Shown here: one piece after another, positions 17,331 through 26,592 of the stretch | How the letters are laid out: each line of letters starts with the position of its first letter | Numbering within the stretch: the first letter of the stretch is position 1 | Assembly: GCA_016934395.1 (NCBI GenBank) | Contig: JAFGSZ010000046.1 | Location: forward strand, 1 to 63,591 | Source of the DNA: Bacteroidales bacterium | GTDB lineage: Bacteria > Bacteroidota > Bacteroidia > Bacteroidales > UBA10428 | Direction of reading: 5' to 3' | Length of the DNA stretch: 63,591 bases | The notes under the pieces: generated by a model | What the model was told of the DNA's origin: nothing | The model's database searches: none | The model's input: only the letters and a program-made list of their open reading frames with translations | Made by a program: the position numbers and the translations under genes

Positions 17331-19949
17331 TTATCCGCATTTTGAAGATCCGCAGGAAGTACAAATGAGACATCCTTCCTGATAAATGAGACTATCAGAT
17401 CCACATTCCATGCAGGTGTGGTGGCCCTTTTTTGCCTTGGTACCATTCGGAATATATCTTTTAAGCGCACGTTCCACGCCGTTTTTCCATGTATTAATAG
17501 ATTCACTGTCTAAGCGTAAAGAAGTAACCAGGTTAACCACATCAGGAATGGGCATACCATGGCGCAATACACTTGAAATTAATTTGGCATAATTCCAGAA
17601 TTCTTTCATAAACATATGTGATAAACCACCCAGGGTGTTCTTATACCCATATTTATCTGTATAAACAAAATCATATCTTGAAATACCCTTTTCATCACGG
17701 GTTTTTAAAATCTGTCCATGTGTTATTGATTTGGGTATGGGAAACATTTCTTCATCTGCCATACCTGTAAATATTTCGTATGGTTTTCCATCTTTGAGTC
17801 CGACAAAAGCAATCCATTTTTCTTCGTTGTTATTAAAACGGATAATTTCTGCATCCAGAACTTTCGGGCGCTTATATTTTTTTACTTCATCGTTTTCATT
17901 ATTATCCTCGTTGGAAAGTAATACTCCCGAACGCGAACCATCACGATATACGGTTACACCTTTACATCCGCTTTCCCAGGCGGTTACATACAGTTCTCCT
18001 ACAAGTTCTTCGGTAGCATCTTTCGGTAAATTAATAGTAACACTAATAGAATGATCTACCCATTTTTGCACCTGTCCCTGCATTTTAACTTTTTTTACCC
18101 AGTCAACATCTGAAGATGTAGCTTTGTAATAGGGAGATTTGCGAATCAGTTCCTTTAATTTTTCGTCAGGATAACTTTGAACTTCTTCCGAATTATATCC
18201 TTTGGTTTCGAGCCAGGTAATAAATTTATGATGAAAAACATTATATTCTTCCCATGCGTCGCCTACTTCGTCAACAAAAGCAACACTAACATTGGTATCG
18301 TTAGGATTTACTTTTCTTCTGCGTTTGTAAACCGGCATAAATACAGGTTCGATGCCGGAGGTGGTCTGTGTCATCAGACTGGTGGTTCCTGTAGGAGCTA
18401 TTGTAAGCAATGCTATATTTCTCCGCCCGTATTTTACCATTTCGTTATACATTTCTTCGTCTTCATTTTTTAACCGAAGAATAAACGGATTATCTTTTTC
18501 GAGCTGGGAATTGTAAATTGTAAAGGCGCCCCGGTCTTTTGCCAGATACACGGACGATCTGTATGCTTCAACAGCAAGGGTTTTATGCACTTCAACTGAA
18601 AAATCAATAGCATTATCGCTGCCGTATCGAAGGCCGAGTGCTGCCAGCATATCGCCTTCAGCAGTAATGCCGATACCGGTGCGTCTCCCTTCCACAGCCT
18701 TGTTCCTGATTTTATTCCAAAGTTCAATTTCAACACGTTTTGTTTCCAGGTCTTCAGGATCAGCTGTTATTTTGTTCAGAATGGCGTCTATCTTCTCCAG
18801 TTCAAGGTCTATAATATCATCCATCATACGCTGGGCATAGTGTACATGTTTTTTAAATAACTCAAAATCAAAATTAGCTTTTGCCGTAAACGGATTTTCA
18901 ACATAACTGTACAGGTTAATGGCTAAAAGACGGCAGGAGTCGTAGGGACAAAGCGGAATTTCACCACAGGGATTGGTAGATACGGTTTTATAACCAAAAT
19001 CCGCATAACTATCCGGCACCGACTCACGGCTTATGGTATCCCAGAAAAGGATCCCGGGTTCGGCCGATTGCCATGCATTATGCACTATCTTTGACCAAAG
19101 TTGCCGTGCATCAATTTCTTTTTTAAATGTCGGGTTTTTGGCATGTGCCGGAAACTGCTGAATATAATTAGTCTTGCCGGTAACTGCCCTCATAAATTCG
19201 TCATCGATCTTAACCGAAACATTGGCCCCGGTAACTTTTCCTTTCTCCAGTTTTGCATCTATAAACTGTTCTGCATCCGGATGTTTAATAGAAATACTGA
19301 GCATAAGGGCCCCGCGTCGTCCGTCCTGTGCAACTTCACGAGTAGAATTGGAATACCTTTCCATAAATGGTACAACCCCTGTCGAAGTAAGCGCGCTATT
19401 CAGCACGGGACTGCCCTTAGGACGAATATGTGTCAGGTCATGACCCACACCACCTCTGCGTTTCATAAGCTGCACCTGTTCCTGGTCTATTTTTAATATA
19501 GCCCCGTACGAATCGGATGGGCCATCGTTGCCAATTACAAAACAATTTGACAGGGATGCAATCTGGTAATTATTACCAATACCAGTCATGGGGCCACCCT
19601 GGGGAACAATATATTTAAATTCTTTTAATAAATTAAAGATTTCTTCTTCGGTTAAGGGATTGGGATATTTTACTTCTATCCGGGCCAGTTCCCCTGCAAT
19701 TCTTCGATGCAGATCATCCGGAGTTTTTTCAAATAAATTTCCAAAAGAATCTTTTAATGCATACTTGTTTATCCAAACCGTTGCGGCAAGTTCGTCTCCT
19801 TTAAAATATTCAATCGAACTCTTCAAAGCCTCCTCATAAGTGTAGGTTTTTTTTTCAGTTTTCTTTGTTTCGGGTTTCACTTCTTTTTTAATCATTTGTA
19901 ATTCATCAACGGTAATTTTTCTTGTCTGGGTTCCTTCGGCTTGCATCAT
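17331..19949 (-). CDS. nrdJ: Vitamin B12-dependent (class II) ribonucleotide reductase
   Basis: Reduces ribonucleotides to deoxyribonucleotides using adenosylcobalamin to make the thiyl radical; active with or without oxygen. The 872-aa protein has the conserved SNCFVIG cysteine region (about 133-139), the active-site NPCGEIPL motif near 326, the LAINLYSYV segment and the substrate-phosphate loop APTGTTS. The C-terminus ends in a cysteine-rich tail (CMECGS, CTSCGSSKC) that serves as zinc ribbon and redox-active pair. No ATP-cone is evident at the N-terminus. I see no cobalamin riboswitch upstream and no class I or III reductase genes in the window. Confidence 0.94.
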   Translation of the reverse strand: MMQAEGTQTRKITVDELQMIKKEVKPETKKTEKKTYTYEEALKSSIEYFKGDELAATVWINKYALKDSFGNLFEKTPDDLHRRIAGELARIEVKYPNPLTEEEIFNLLKEFKYIVPQGGPMTGIGNNYQIASLSNCFVIGNDGPSDSYGAILKIDQEQVQLMKRRGGVGHDLTHIRPKGSPVLNSALTSTGVVPFMERYSNSTREVAQDGRRGALMLSISIKHPDAEQFIDAKLEKGKVTGANVSVKIDDEFMRAVTGKTNYIQQFPAHAKNPTFKKEIDARQLWSKIVHNAWQSAEPGILFWDTISRESVPDSYADFGYKTVSTNPCGEIPLCPYDSCRLLAINLYSYVENPFTAKANFDFELFKKHVHYAQRMMDDIIDLELEKIDAILNKITADPEDLETKRVEIELWNKIRNKAVEGRRTGIGITAEGDMLAALGLRYGSDNAIDFSVEVHKTLAVEAYRSSVYLAKDRGAFTIYNSQLEKDNPFILRLKNEDEEMYNEMVKYGRRNIALLTIAPTGTTSLMTQTTSGIEPVFMPVYKRRRKVNPNDTNVSVAFVDEVGDAWEEYNVFHHKFITWLETKGYNSEEVQSYPDEKLKELIRKSPYYKATSSDVDWVKKVKMQGQVQKWVDHSISVTINLPKDATEELVGELYVTAWESGCKGVTVYRDGSRSGVLLSNEDNNENDEVKKYKRPKVLDAEIIRFNNNEEKWIAFVGLKDGKPYEIFTGMADEEMFPIPKSITHGQILKTRDEKGISRYDFVYTDKYGYKNTLGGLSHMFMKEFWNYAKLISSVLRHGMPIPDVVNLVTSLRLDSESINTWKNGVERALKRYIPNGTKAKKGHHTCMECGSDSLIYQEGCLICTSCGSSKCG

Positions 19950-20463
19950 GAATGAATTTTAAGGTATTGGAAATTTAACATTTAAGCGCTTCAAAAATAT
20001 AGAGAAACTGGATATGCAATTTAGTAACTGTAACCACTTTCTACAAAGATGACAGCTTTGTATTTATTAACATTTCAGATTAGTTATTAACCCCGTCTAT
20101 TAAAGGGTTGAGAGCAAGGAGTTTAGTTTCAACAACAAAATTATCGCCTAATAATCGGCTAAAATTTTGCAAGTTTTTCGGGCTAAAAATTTTAAGATAT
20201 TTATCAACAAAGATAATCAAAAATCGCGTGTTTTTTTTCTTCATCAAAAAACCATTATGCAAAAAAATGGGTCTTAATTTTTTGTGGTAAATTTTGTTAA
20301 TCATAAAATATTTCTTTCAGAAAAGGTATTTTTTTTCAATTTGAAAAAAGAAAAATGTAAACAGAATATTATAATATTCATTTCCACTTTCTTTTCAGCC
20401 CGAAAAAATATATTTTTGCTGATCCAAAAGGAATTGCTATTTTCGCAGTCCTTTACGTTCTTT
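19950..20463. other. 514-bp AT-rich intergenic region between nrdJ and tRNA-Leu
   Basis: No convincing gene is seen; the open frames here are low-complexity Lys/Phe-rich shadows. It holds an inverted repeat TACAAAG/CTTTGTA (20042-20062, 7-bp arms, 7-nt loop) about 93-113 nt upstream of nrdJ, several long T and A runs, and the tRNA promoter at its right end. It must also contain the nrdJ promoter. No B12-box sequence GCCACTG is present on either strand. Confidence 0.6.
20415..20445 (+). promoter_or_regulatory. Promoter for tRNA-Leu
   Basis: TTTG (20415-20418), 19 bp, then TATTTTCG (20438-20445). This matches the Bacteroidota -33 TTTG and -7 TAnnTTTG elements with one change (C for T in the -7 box). 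Initiation would fall about 11-13 nt before the tRNA. Confidence 0.65.
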
Positions 20464-20547
20464 GCCCGGATGGCGGAATAGGTAGACGCGCTGGTCTCAA
20501 AAACCAGTGGAGGCAACTCCGTGCCGGTTCGATTCCGGCTCCGGGTA
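20464..20547 (+). tRNA. tRNA-Leu (anticodon CAA)
   Basis: 84 nt folding as a class II tRNA. Acceptor gcccgga/tccgggt (a G-T closing pair, all others Watson-Crick); D-arm with the ggcggaataggtagacgc form; anticodon stem ctggt/accag with loop ctCAAaa, giving anticodon CAA for UUG codons; long variable arm tggaggcaactcc typical of tRNA-Leu; and T-arm ccggttcgattccgg. The 3' CCA is not encoded (acaa follows) and must be added by the CCA enzyme. Confidence 0.95.
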
Positions 20548-20718
20548 CAATTATTGGAACAAGAAAAACCTGGAATGTATTTTTTATTTAATTTCCTTTA
20601 ATGTTTTTGGGATTTTTTTATCTCTAAACTTCTCTTTCCCTTCCTCTAAAATTAATACTATATTTGTCTTTTCTTTTAAACAATAAAAAAACCAACCTGA
20701 ATAAAGTTTGTTATTTCG

Positions 20719-21168
20719 ATGAGTAAATACAATTCCGTGCATCCATACGGAGATAAACAGGAGCAGTTTGACCGCAGGTACCTTGAAATGGCCACCATAT
20801 GGGCACAAAACTCGTATTGTATACGCAGACAGGTGGGGGCGCTTATTGTAAAAGAGAAAATGATTATTTCCGACGGGTACAACGGCACCCCGGCAGGTTT
20901 CGAAAATGTGTGCGAAGACGAAAACAACAAAACCAAACCTTACGTACTTCATGCCGAGGCTAACGCTATTTCGAAAGTGGCCAAGTCAAACAATAGCAGC
21001 GAAGGCGCTACGTTGTATATTACTACATCCCCGTGTTTGGAATGTTCCAAGTTAATTATTCAGTCGGGAATTAAACGGGTGGTATTTTGTAATAATTATC
21101 ATTCCGATGAAGGAATAAAATTGCTGAAACGAGCAAAAATTGAAGTAGTATATATTGAGTTAACATAA
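20719..21168 (+). CDS. Deoxycytidylate (dCMP) deaminase
   Basis: Zinc enzyme converting dCMP to dUMP for thymidylate synthesis. The 149-aa cytidine deaminase-fold protein shows the zinc motifs HAEANAIS (His and catalytic Glu, about residues 76-83) and PCLECSK (two Cys, near 106). An N-terminal RQVGALIV strand and the YNGTPAGFENVCE segment are characteristic of dCMP deaminases of the ComEB type. The gene follows tRNA-Leu by 171 bp and precedes the S41 peptidase by 8 bp, so those two probably share a transcript. Confidence 0.92.
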   Translation: MSKYNSVHPYGDKQEQFDRRYLEMATIWAQNSYCIRRQVGALIVKEKMIISDGYNGTPAGFENVCEDENNKTKPYVLHAEANAISKVAKSNNSSEGATLYITTSPCLECSKLIIQSGIKRVVFCNNYHSDEGIKLLKRAKIEVVYIELT

Positions 21169-21176
21169 TAAGATAC

Positions 21177-22790
21177 ATGGAAAAAAAGAATAGAGGGCGG
21201 ATGGTTTTTGCCCCGGTGATTATTTCATTAGCAATTGTACTGGGTATTTTTATAGGCAGGTATTACAGGAACAGCCATTCGGAAAACCGGTTTTATGTCT
21301 ATCCGCGAACCGATAAAATTACGAATGTAATCAATTATATTTCTGAAGAATATGTAGACCCTATTGGAAGGGAAACCTTAGTGGAACGTTCGATTCCCCT
21401 GCTGCTTGAAGAACTTGATCCGCATTCGCAATATATTCCTGCGCAGGAATTACAGCGGGTTAACGAACCCCTGGAGGGAAATTTTAGCGGCATCGGGGTT
21501 CAATTTAATATGTTGAATGATACTCTGATGGTAATTAATACGGTAGCCAATGGTCCTTCGGAACGGATAGGCATTCTTGCCGGTGACAGAATAATAAAAG
21601 TAGACAGCGAGTTAGTGGCCGGGATTAGCATGCCCAGTGATTCCGTGGTAAAACGCCTGCGCGGCCCTAAAGGTACAACGGTGTCTGTGGATGTGTTAAG
21701 AAAAGATGTAGATGAACTGTTGAATTTTCAAATTATTCGCGACGATATTCCGCTTTACAGTGTTGATGTAGCATTTATGGTTGAGGAAGAAACCGGATAT
21801 ATAAAAATAAATAAATTTTCACGCACCACCTATTCAGAGTTTGAAGAAGCCATAAATAAGCTGAGAGAAGAAAATATGAAAAAACTGATCCTTGATCTGC
21901 GAGGTAATGGCGGGGGCTACATGGCCGAAGCAATTAAAATTGCAGATCAGTTTTTATCCGATAAAGAGCTAATCGTATATACTGAGGGCCATGCACGAAA
22001 CCGTGAAGAATTCAGGTCCACACCGGGGGGCATTTGCCTTGATCTTGATGTAGTGATCCTGATTGATGAGGGATCAGCATCAGCCAGCGAAATTTTGGCG
22101 GGAGCTATTCAGGATAACGACCGGGGTACAATTATGGGCAGGAGGTCTTTTGGCAAAGGGCTGGTGCAGGAGCAAAATTTATTCAACGACGGTTCGGCCA
22201 TCCGGTTAACGATTGCCCGGTATTATACTCCCACCGGGCGGTGTATTCAAAAACCCTATGATAATGGCGCTGAAGATTATTATCACGATATTACTGAACG
22301 TTATTTACGGGGAGAATTTGAAAACAGGGACAGCATTCATTTTGCCGATTCATTAAAATATACCACTCCTAAAGGCAAGATCGTATTTGGAGGAGGAGGT
22401 ATTATGCCCGATATATTTATTCCACTCGATACAATGGGTGTATCTGATTATCTGGCTGATGTGCGCAACCGGGGTTTAATTTACCGTTTTGCATTACAAT
22501 ATGCAGACGATAACCGGAAACAACTCGAAAAATATACCACCTCCGAGGATATTGTCAAATTCCTCAGGCGTAAAAATATTCTCCCGCAGTTTGTTCAGTT
22601 TGCTGATAAAAACGGGGTACCCCGGAATGATAAGGATATAAAAACAAGCGAATTTATATTAAATACGCAGCTATACGCGTATATCGCAAGAAATATGCTT
22701 GATAATGACGGCTTTTATCCCATTATTAAAAATCTTGACAATACACTACTCGAAGCTATTACATTGATAAATACACCTCCGGCAGAATAG
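21177..22790 (+). CDS. S41 family C-terminal processing peptidase
   Basis: Exported serine protease of the CtpA/Prc type, 537 aa. An N-terminal signal anchor (about 11-25) is followed by a PDZ domain (about 90-175, with GVQFNMLND and GIxAGDRIIKV forms). The S41 core carries the catalytic Ser in GSASASEI (about residue 300) and the Lys in FGKGLVQ (about 327). The DLRGNGGGYMAEA strand is intact. A C-terminal extension of about 130 residues follows the core, as is usual in Bacteroidota. It cleaves C-terminal tails of periplasmic or envelope proteins; the substrate is unknown. Its start lies 8 bp after the dCMP deaminase stop. Confidence 0.93.
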   Translation: MEKKNRGRMVFAPVIISLAIVLGIFIGRYYRNSHSENRFYVYPRTDKITNVINYISEEYVDPIGRETLVERSIPLLLEELDPHSQYIPAQELQRVNEPLEGNFSGIGVQFNMLNDTLMVINTVANGPSERIGILAGDRIIKVDSELVAGISMPSDSVVKRLRGPKGTTVSVDVLRKDVDELLNFQIIRDDIPLYSVDVAFMVEEETGYIKINKFSRTTYSEFEEAINKLREENMKKLILDLRGNGGGYMAEAIKIADQFLSDKELIVYTEGHARNREEFRSTPGGICLDLDVVILIDEGSASASEILAGAIQDNDRGTIMGRRSFGKGLVQEQNLFNDGSAIRLTIARYYTPTGRCIQKPYDNGAEDYYHDITERYLRGEFENRDSIHFADSLKYTTPKGKIVFGGGGIMPDIFIPLDTMGVSDYLADVRNRGLIYRFALQYADDNRKQLEKYTTSEDIVKFLRRKNILPQFVQFADKNGVPRNDKDIKTSEFILNTQLYAYIARNMLDNDGFYPIIKNLDNTLLEAITLINTPPAE

Positions 22791-22866
22791 GATTTTTCAG
22801 GGCGATAATATATCAATAAATCACAGGAGGTCTACATTTATTTGTATTGATTTACAGGTGTGGCAA

Positions 22867-22887
22867 TTAATCTTTCGGAAAGATTAA
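22867..22887. other. Hairpin TTAATCTTT-CGG-AAAGATTAA
   Basis: Perfect 9-bp inverted repeat with a 3-nt CGG spacer, 77 nt after the S41 peptidase stop and just before the rpsP promoter. On the plus strand it is followed by A rather than T runs, so it is not a standard terminator in that direction. It may be a 3'-end stabiliser or processing site of the upstream mRNA. Confidence 0.5.
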
Positions 22888-22915
22888 AAAAATTATTATA
22901 AAAGAAATAATATTG

Positions 22916-22923
22916 TATCTTTG
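22916..22923 (+). promoter_or_regulatory. Candidate -7 box TATCTTTG for rpsP-rimM
   Basis: Perfect TAnnTTTG element 47 nt before the rpsP ATG at 22970. The -33 position has no TTTG, only AT-rich sequence. The leader that follows is short and AT-rich, with possible pairing between AAAATTTTA (about 22932) and the AAATTTT just before the ATG. Confidence 0.5.
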
Positions 22924-22969
22924 CACACTTAAAAATTTTATTAGTAGGTAATTTAAAATTAAATTTTGT

Positions 22970-23659
22970 ATGCCCGTAAAGCTTAGATTGACACGACAAG
23001 GCCGTAAAAGAAAGCCTTACTACCACATTGTGGTAGCAGATAGCAGGGCGCCACGAGATGGCAGATACATCGAACGGATTGGTATGTATAATCCAAACAC
23101 TAATCCTGCTACTATTGAATTAGATTTTGATAGAGCATTTGATTGGCTGCAAAATGGCGCTCAACCTACTGAAACCTGTAGGGCTATCTTATCCTATAAA
23201 GGTGTTCTTATGAAAAAACATCTTTTTGATGGTGTAAAAAAAGGAGCATTTACCGAAGAGGAAGCTGAAAAACGTTTTCAAGCCTGGATGAAAGAAAAAG
23301 AATCCAAAATTCAATCGAAAATTGAAAAGCTTGAAAAATCAAAAGAAAGCGATGCTAAACAGCGTTTTGAAGCCGAAACGAAAGTAAGAGAAGCCAGAGA
23401 ACAGGAATTGGCAAAGAAAATTGCTGATGCCGCAAAAGCCAAAAGAGAAGCAAATGAAGAGGCTACCGAAGATTCAGAAGAAGTTGCAGAAGAACCTGCA
23501 GCAAAATCAGAAGAAACGGTTTCTGAACCTGAAGCAGTTGCCGAAGCGGAACCAGCTCCTGAAGTAAAAGAAGAACCGATTGTTGAAGAACCTGAAGCAA
23601 AAGTTGCCGAAGAGGATAAAGCAGAAGAATCGGAAGAAAAGAAAGAAGAAGCAGAATAA
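22970..23659 (+). CDS. rpsP: 30S ribosomal protein S16 with long acidic C-terminal extension
   Basis: Small-subunit protein that binds 16S rRNA during assembly. Residues 1-85 are a standard S16 ([32 protein letters not shown], then ERIGMYNP and the [12 protein letters not shown] segment). At 229 aa it is more than twice the usual length: residues about 100-150 form a charged helix, and about 160-229 are almost only Glu, Ala, Pro, Lys and Val, strongly acidic. Extended S16 tails occur in Bacteroidota. Their role is not known to me. The gene is followed 40 bp later by rimM, the usual partner. Confidence 0.95.
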   Translation: MPVKLRLTRQGRKRKPYYHIVVADSRAPRDGRYIERIGMYNPNTNPATIELDFDRAFDWLQNGAQPTETCRAILSYKGVLMKKHLFDGVKKGAFTEEEAEKRFQAWMKEKESKIQSKIEKLEKSKESDAKQRFEAETKVREAREQELAKKIADAAKAKREANEEATEDSEEVAEEPAAKSEETVSEPEAVAEAEPAPEVKEEPIVEEPEAKVAEEDKAEESEEKKEEAE

Positions 23660-23699
23660 TATCTCTTCCGAGAATTATTTATATCCGGAAAGTGTATAC

Positions 23700-24227
23700 A
23701 TGCTTAAAAAAGAAGATTGCCTGTTACTGGGGACTGTTATCAAGACCACTGGTATTCGTGGCGAAATAATAACCTCACTGCAAAATCTTTCTTTTGAACG
23801 AATAAAAAAAATGGGATCAGTATTCCTTGATATTGAAGGACTTCTGGTCCCTTTTTTTATTGAAGAATATTTTCAACCGAATGAGAATTCACTGGTAATT
23901 AAATTTGACGATATTCATTCAAAAGAAAAAGCCCGGGAAATTGTAGGCTGTGATGTTTATATTGAACAAAATCTGGTTAAAGAACCTTCTGAAACAATCT
24001 ATAATTTATCCGAATTAAAAGGGTATTCTATGATCGATAAAAATAATGGCGAAATTGGAATTGTTGAAGACACTATTGATATTCCCGGTAATCCGTTAAT
24101 TAAGATTTTTCGGGAAAATAAAGAAATACTTATTCCTGTAAATGAAAAAATTATATTAGAAGTGAATTCTTCGAATAAACAAATTCTTGCTGATTTACCC
24201 GAAGGACTTTTTGATCTGAATGACTAA
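23700..24227 (+). CDS. rimM: Ribosome maturation factor RimM
   Basis: 16S rRNA processing factor that binds S19 and helps mature the 30S head. I choose the ATG at 23700 (175 aa). The frame stays open upstream into rpsP, but RimM proteins start at the CLLLGTVIKTTGIRGEI strand, here residues about 7-23. The N-terminal barrel is followed by the PRC-barrel part with YNLSELKGYSMID, IPGNPLIKI and ILIPVNEKIILEV. It lies 40 bp downstream of rpsP, a conserved pairing. trmD and rplS, which follow in Proteobacteria, are absent here. Confidence 0.92.
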   Translation: MLKKEDCLLLGTVIKTTGIRGEIITSLQNLSFERIKKMGSVFLDIEGLLVPFFIEEYFQPNENSLVIKFDDIHSKEKAREIVGCDVYIEQNLVKEPSETIYNLSELKGYSMIDKNNGEIGIVEDTIDIPGNPLIKIFRENKEILIPVNEKIILEVNSSNKQILADLPEGLFDLND

Positions 24228-24287
24228 TAGAAGGATTAAATACAGCAATCCGGCTTCGATTATTACAGCTTAAAGTCCATGAATAAC

Positions 24288-24890
24288 TTATAAAGCTAAT
24301 CCTATCCCAACCTGAGCAGCAAACAATGCATTTCCGTTGGTGTCATTTTGAATTAAAGGCTTTAGGGTAAATACGGTTTTTGGAGTAAATCGATAACTTA
24401 ATAAAAAAGAAAGACTGTAACCGATTCCCGGTTTATCGGAAATTTTTAGCTCTGAATTTTCATTAATTTCATAAATTTTATTGTCTTTTAAAAATCGTAT
24501 TGTTCCCTCCGGTCCGGTTTTAAATTGCCAGTAATATTTATTTATCACAGCTCCCAGGCCGAAGTTAATTCTCAGTTGGCGGTTTATGTCTTTTCCCAGA
24601 TATATAATTGTACTTCCTGTAAAAATGCTTGCAGAGCTTACACCACCCGACGATTCAGACCGACATCCTGAATAACTTATCAAGGGCATAAATGCAACAT
24701 TATCCTGTATACGCCTGAAATATTCTGCAGAAACTATATATCCTGGAAGATTTAGGCTTCTTTCTTTTACAAATCCAAATTCTACCAGACCAATATGGTT
24801 GTACTCTCTTCTGTAGCGGGATTTTTGGGAATAGCAGCTTAGGCTTAAAACCAGAAATATAACCATCAGATACCAACGGATTTGCTTCAT
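24288..24890 (-). CDS. Hypothetical outer-membrane protein (conjugal-transfer TraO-like size)
   Basis: 200 aa from the ATG at 24890; an ATG at 24950 would prepend a second hydrophobic segment and is less likely. A signal peptide (MVIFLVLSLSCYSQ) is followed by beta strands with alternating hydrophobic residues and a final strand QVGIGLAL, consistent with a small eight-stranded outer-membrane barrel. It is convergent with rimM, 60 bp away. The Bacteroides conjugative protein TraO has similar size and composition, but no other tra genes occur here, so I do not assign that name. Confidence 0.65.
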   Translation of the reverse strand: MKQIRWYLMVIFLVLSLSCYSQKSRYRREYNHIGLVEFGFVKERSLNLPGYIVSAEYFRRIQDNVAFMPLISYSGCRSESSGGVSSASIFTGSTIIYLGKDINRQLRINFGLGAVINKYYWQFKTGPEGTIRFLKDNKIYEINENSELKISDKPGIGYSLSFLLSYRFTPKTVFTLKPLIQNDTNGNALFAAQVGIGLAL

Positions 24891-24950
24891 AGGGTTAAAC
24901 CAGAAATAGATAACAGTATAAATAATAAATTTAATACGTAATTTATTCAA

Positions 24951-25255
24951 AAATAGTATTAATTGTATCTGTTTATAATCAAGTTACAGACGTTAAATAC
25001 ATTAACACGAATCTTATTTTAAGATTTTATAGATTAATTAAATGGAAATTCATTTCACAAATTTTCTTTTATGCTAAAAAGTTTTAATCAGATTTAGCAC
25101 ATAAATGAAATATAAAACCTCAGGATTAAACTCCGATAATTTCAATTTTCTTCGTAATTATTTTTTTCAATTAAAAATTCGGGTAATTGACATGGAATTG
25201 TTTTAGTTTTATAAATGAAAAGCTTTATATTTTCAAAACCCCAAATGATGTAAAT
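24951..25255. other. About 300-bp AT-rich intergenic region
   Basis: Lies between the divergent starts of the small outer-membrane protein and the lipoprotein hydrolase, so both promoters should be here. No TAnnTTTG box stands out, and no RNA gene or strong hairpin is seen. An ATG at 25187 opens the hydrolase frame early but encodes a non-family leader. Confidence 0.5.
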
Positions 25256-26509
25256 ATGAAAATACAACTCTCCTTCAGGCAAGGTTTTTTTTTAATTACC
25301 ATGCGGTCTTTTTTCTATGCTTTTATTCTTTTCATCTTTTTTACTTCTTGTGAAAAAGAAAAAGAAAATAATGAGTTTGAAAATTTTACCGTATTAACTG
25401 ACTACTCCTATATAAATTCATATACTTCTTCATCTATTAAATTATTATTAAGCACTGCTGCTATTCAGTATCCTGAAATGGGGCAATTAGTAACGGGCAC
25501 AAAATATGATATTGATATTTATTCACTTGAATATAAAACCAGTTATAAAAACTCCGAAATCACAGGCTCGGGTTTACTCTGCGTTCCGAATGCAGAAGGT
25601 GAATTTCCATTATTGAGTTTCCAGAACGGTACCAATACAAAACATGCCAATGCTCCAACAGAAAATCCGGGCGATACATTATACCTGCTTTTGGAGCTAT
25701 TGAGTGGGAATGGGTATATTATTTTTATTCCTGATTATATCGGTTTTGGTACTTCCGCTGATGTCTTACATCCTTATTACCAAAGGGAAACAAATAATGC
25801 TGCAATTATTGATATGCTAAATGCAGGGAAGGAATTTTTAACCTTATCGAATATACAGGCCAATACGAACAATGACCTGTTTGTAATGGGTTATTCACAG
25901 GGTGGTTGGGCCACTTTATCTGTATTAGATGAAATAGAAAATAATATAAACACAAACTTTAATGTTGTGGCTGCATCATGTGGGGCCGGAGCATACAATT
26001 TGAGAGCAACTTCCGATTATATATTATCTCAGGAAACATTTCCCGGCCCTCTTTATCTTCCGTATTACATAGAATCACACCGGAGGTATGGCAGTATTTC
26101 CGAACCTTTGCAGACATATTTTAAAGAACCTTATGCTTCAAGAATTCCTGGATTGTTTGACGGGTTACATAGTAATTCGGAAGTGAATGCACAATTATCC
26201 GAAACCGTAGATGAACTGGTTACTGACGACCTGCTGAATAATTTAAATACCGGAGCTGGTTTTCTTTCTTTAAGAAACGAACTTATAGCCAGTAGCGTTG
26301 AAGCATGGAGTACTTCAACATTTTTACGTTTTTATCATGGAACTGCTGACTTGAATGTTCCGCCTTCAGAATCTCAGAATATATATGATGATTTCAAGGC
26401 TGCATCATCAAGCCATGTAGAGATTTTTCAGCTCCCGTCGCTCACGCATGAGACAGCCCTGATTCCCTGGGGTATTAAAAGTTTTATCTGGTTTAACGGG
26501 CTAAAATAG
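25256..26509 (+). CDS. Secreted alpha/beta hydrolase lipoprotein
   Basis: 417 aa from the ATG at 25256. A second ATG at 25301 would give a tighter lipoprotein signal peptide, MRSFFYAFILFIFFTSC, whose Cys is the likely lipid-modified residue. The mature domain is an alpha/beta hydrolase with strand PLLSFQNGTN, nucleophile elbow GYSQGG (Ser about residue 218 from the first ATG), acid in YHGTADLNVP and His in SLTHETAL. The HPYYQRETNNA segment and overall plan recall secreted lipase/prolyl-peptidase-like proteins, so esterase or lipase activity at the outer membrane is inferred. It stands alone, converging on purD. Confidence 0.82.
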   Translation: MKIQLSFRQGFFLITMRSFFYAFILFIFFTSCEKEKENNEFENFTVLTDYSYINSYTSSSIKLLLSTAAIQYPEMGQLVTGTKYDIDIYSLEYKTSYKNSEITGSGLLCVPNAEGEFPLLSFQNGTNTKHANAPTENPGDTLYLLLELLSGNGYIIFIPDYIGFGTSADVLHPYYQRETNNAAIIDMLNAGKEFLTLSNIQANTNNDLFVMGYSQGGWATLSVLDEIENNINTNFNVVAASCGAGAYNLRATSDYILSQETFPGPLYLPYYIESHRRYGSISEPLQTYFKEPYASRIPGLFDGLHSNSEVNAQLSETVDELVTDDLLNNLNTGAGFLSLRNELIASSVEAWSTSTFLRFYHGTADLNVPPSESQNIYDDFKAASSSHVEIFQLPSLTHETALIPWGIKSFIWFNGLK

Positions 26510-26592
26510 TATGTTAATTTTTTTTACTCTTCAGAAATGTTTGATTAAATCTTTTATCGCAACAAAACCTTTATTTAATTTATATCGGCATT

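Noticed and set aside
19950-20463. Possible cobalamin riboswitch, small RNA or origin (a TTATCAACA near 20206) upstream of nrdJ and tRNA-Leu
   Set aside because: No GCCACTG B12-box on either strand, no long structured leader, and a single DnaA-like word in AT-rich DNA is expected by chance.
20584-20952. Minus-strand open frames opposite dCMP deaminase
   Set aside because: Shadows of the conserved deaminase coding sequence, without family features.
24288-24890. Assignment as a conjugation protein TraO
   Set aside because: Only size and barrel-like composition support it; no other transfer genes occur in the window.
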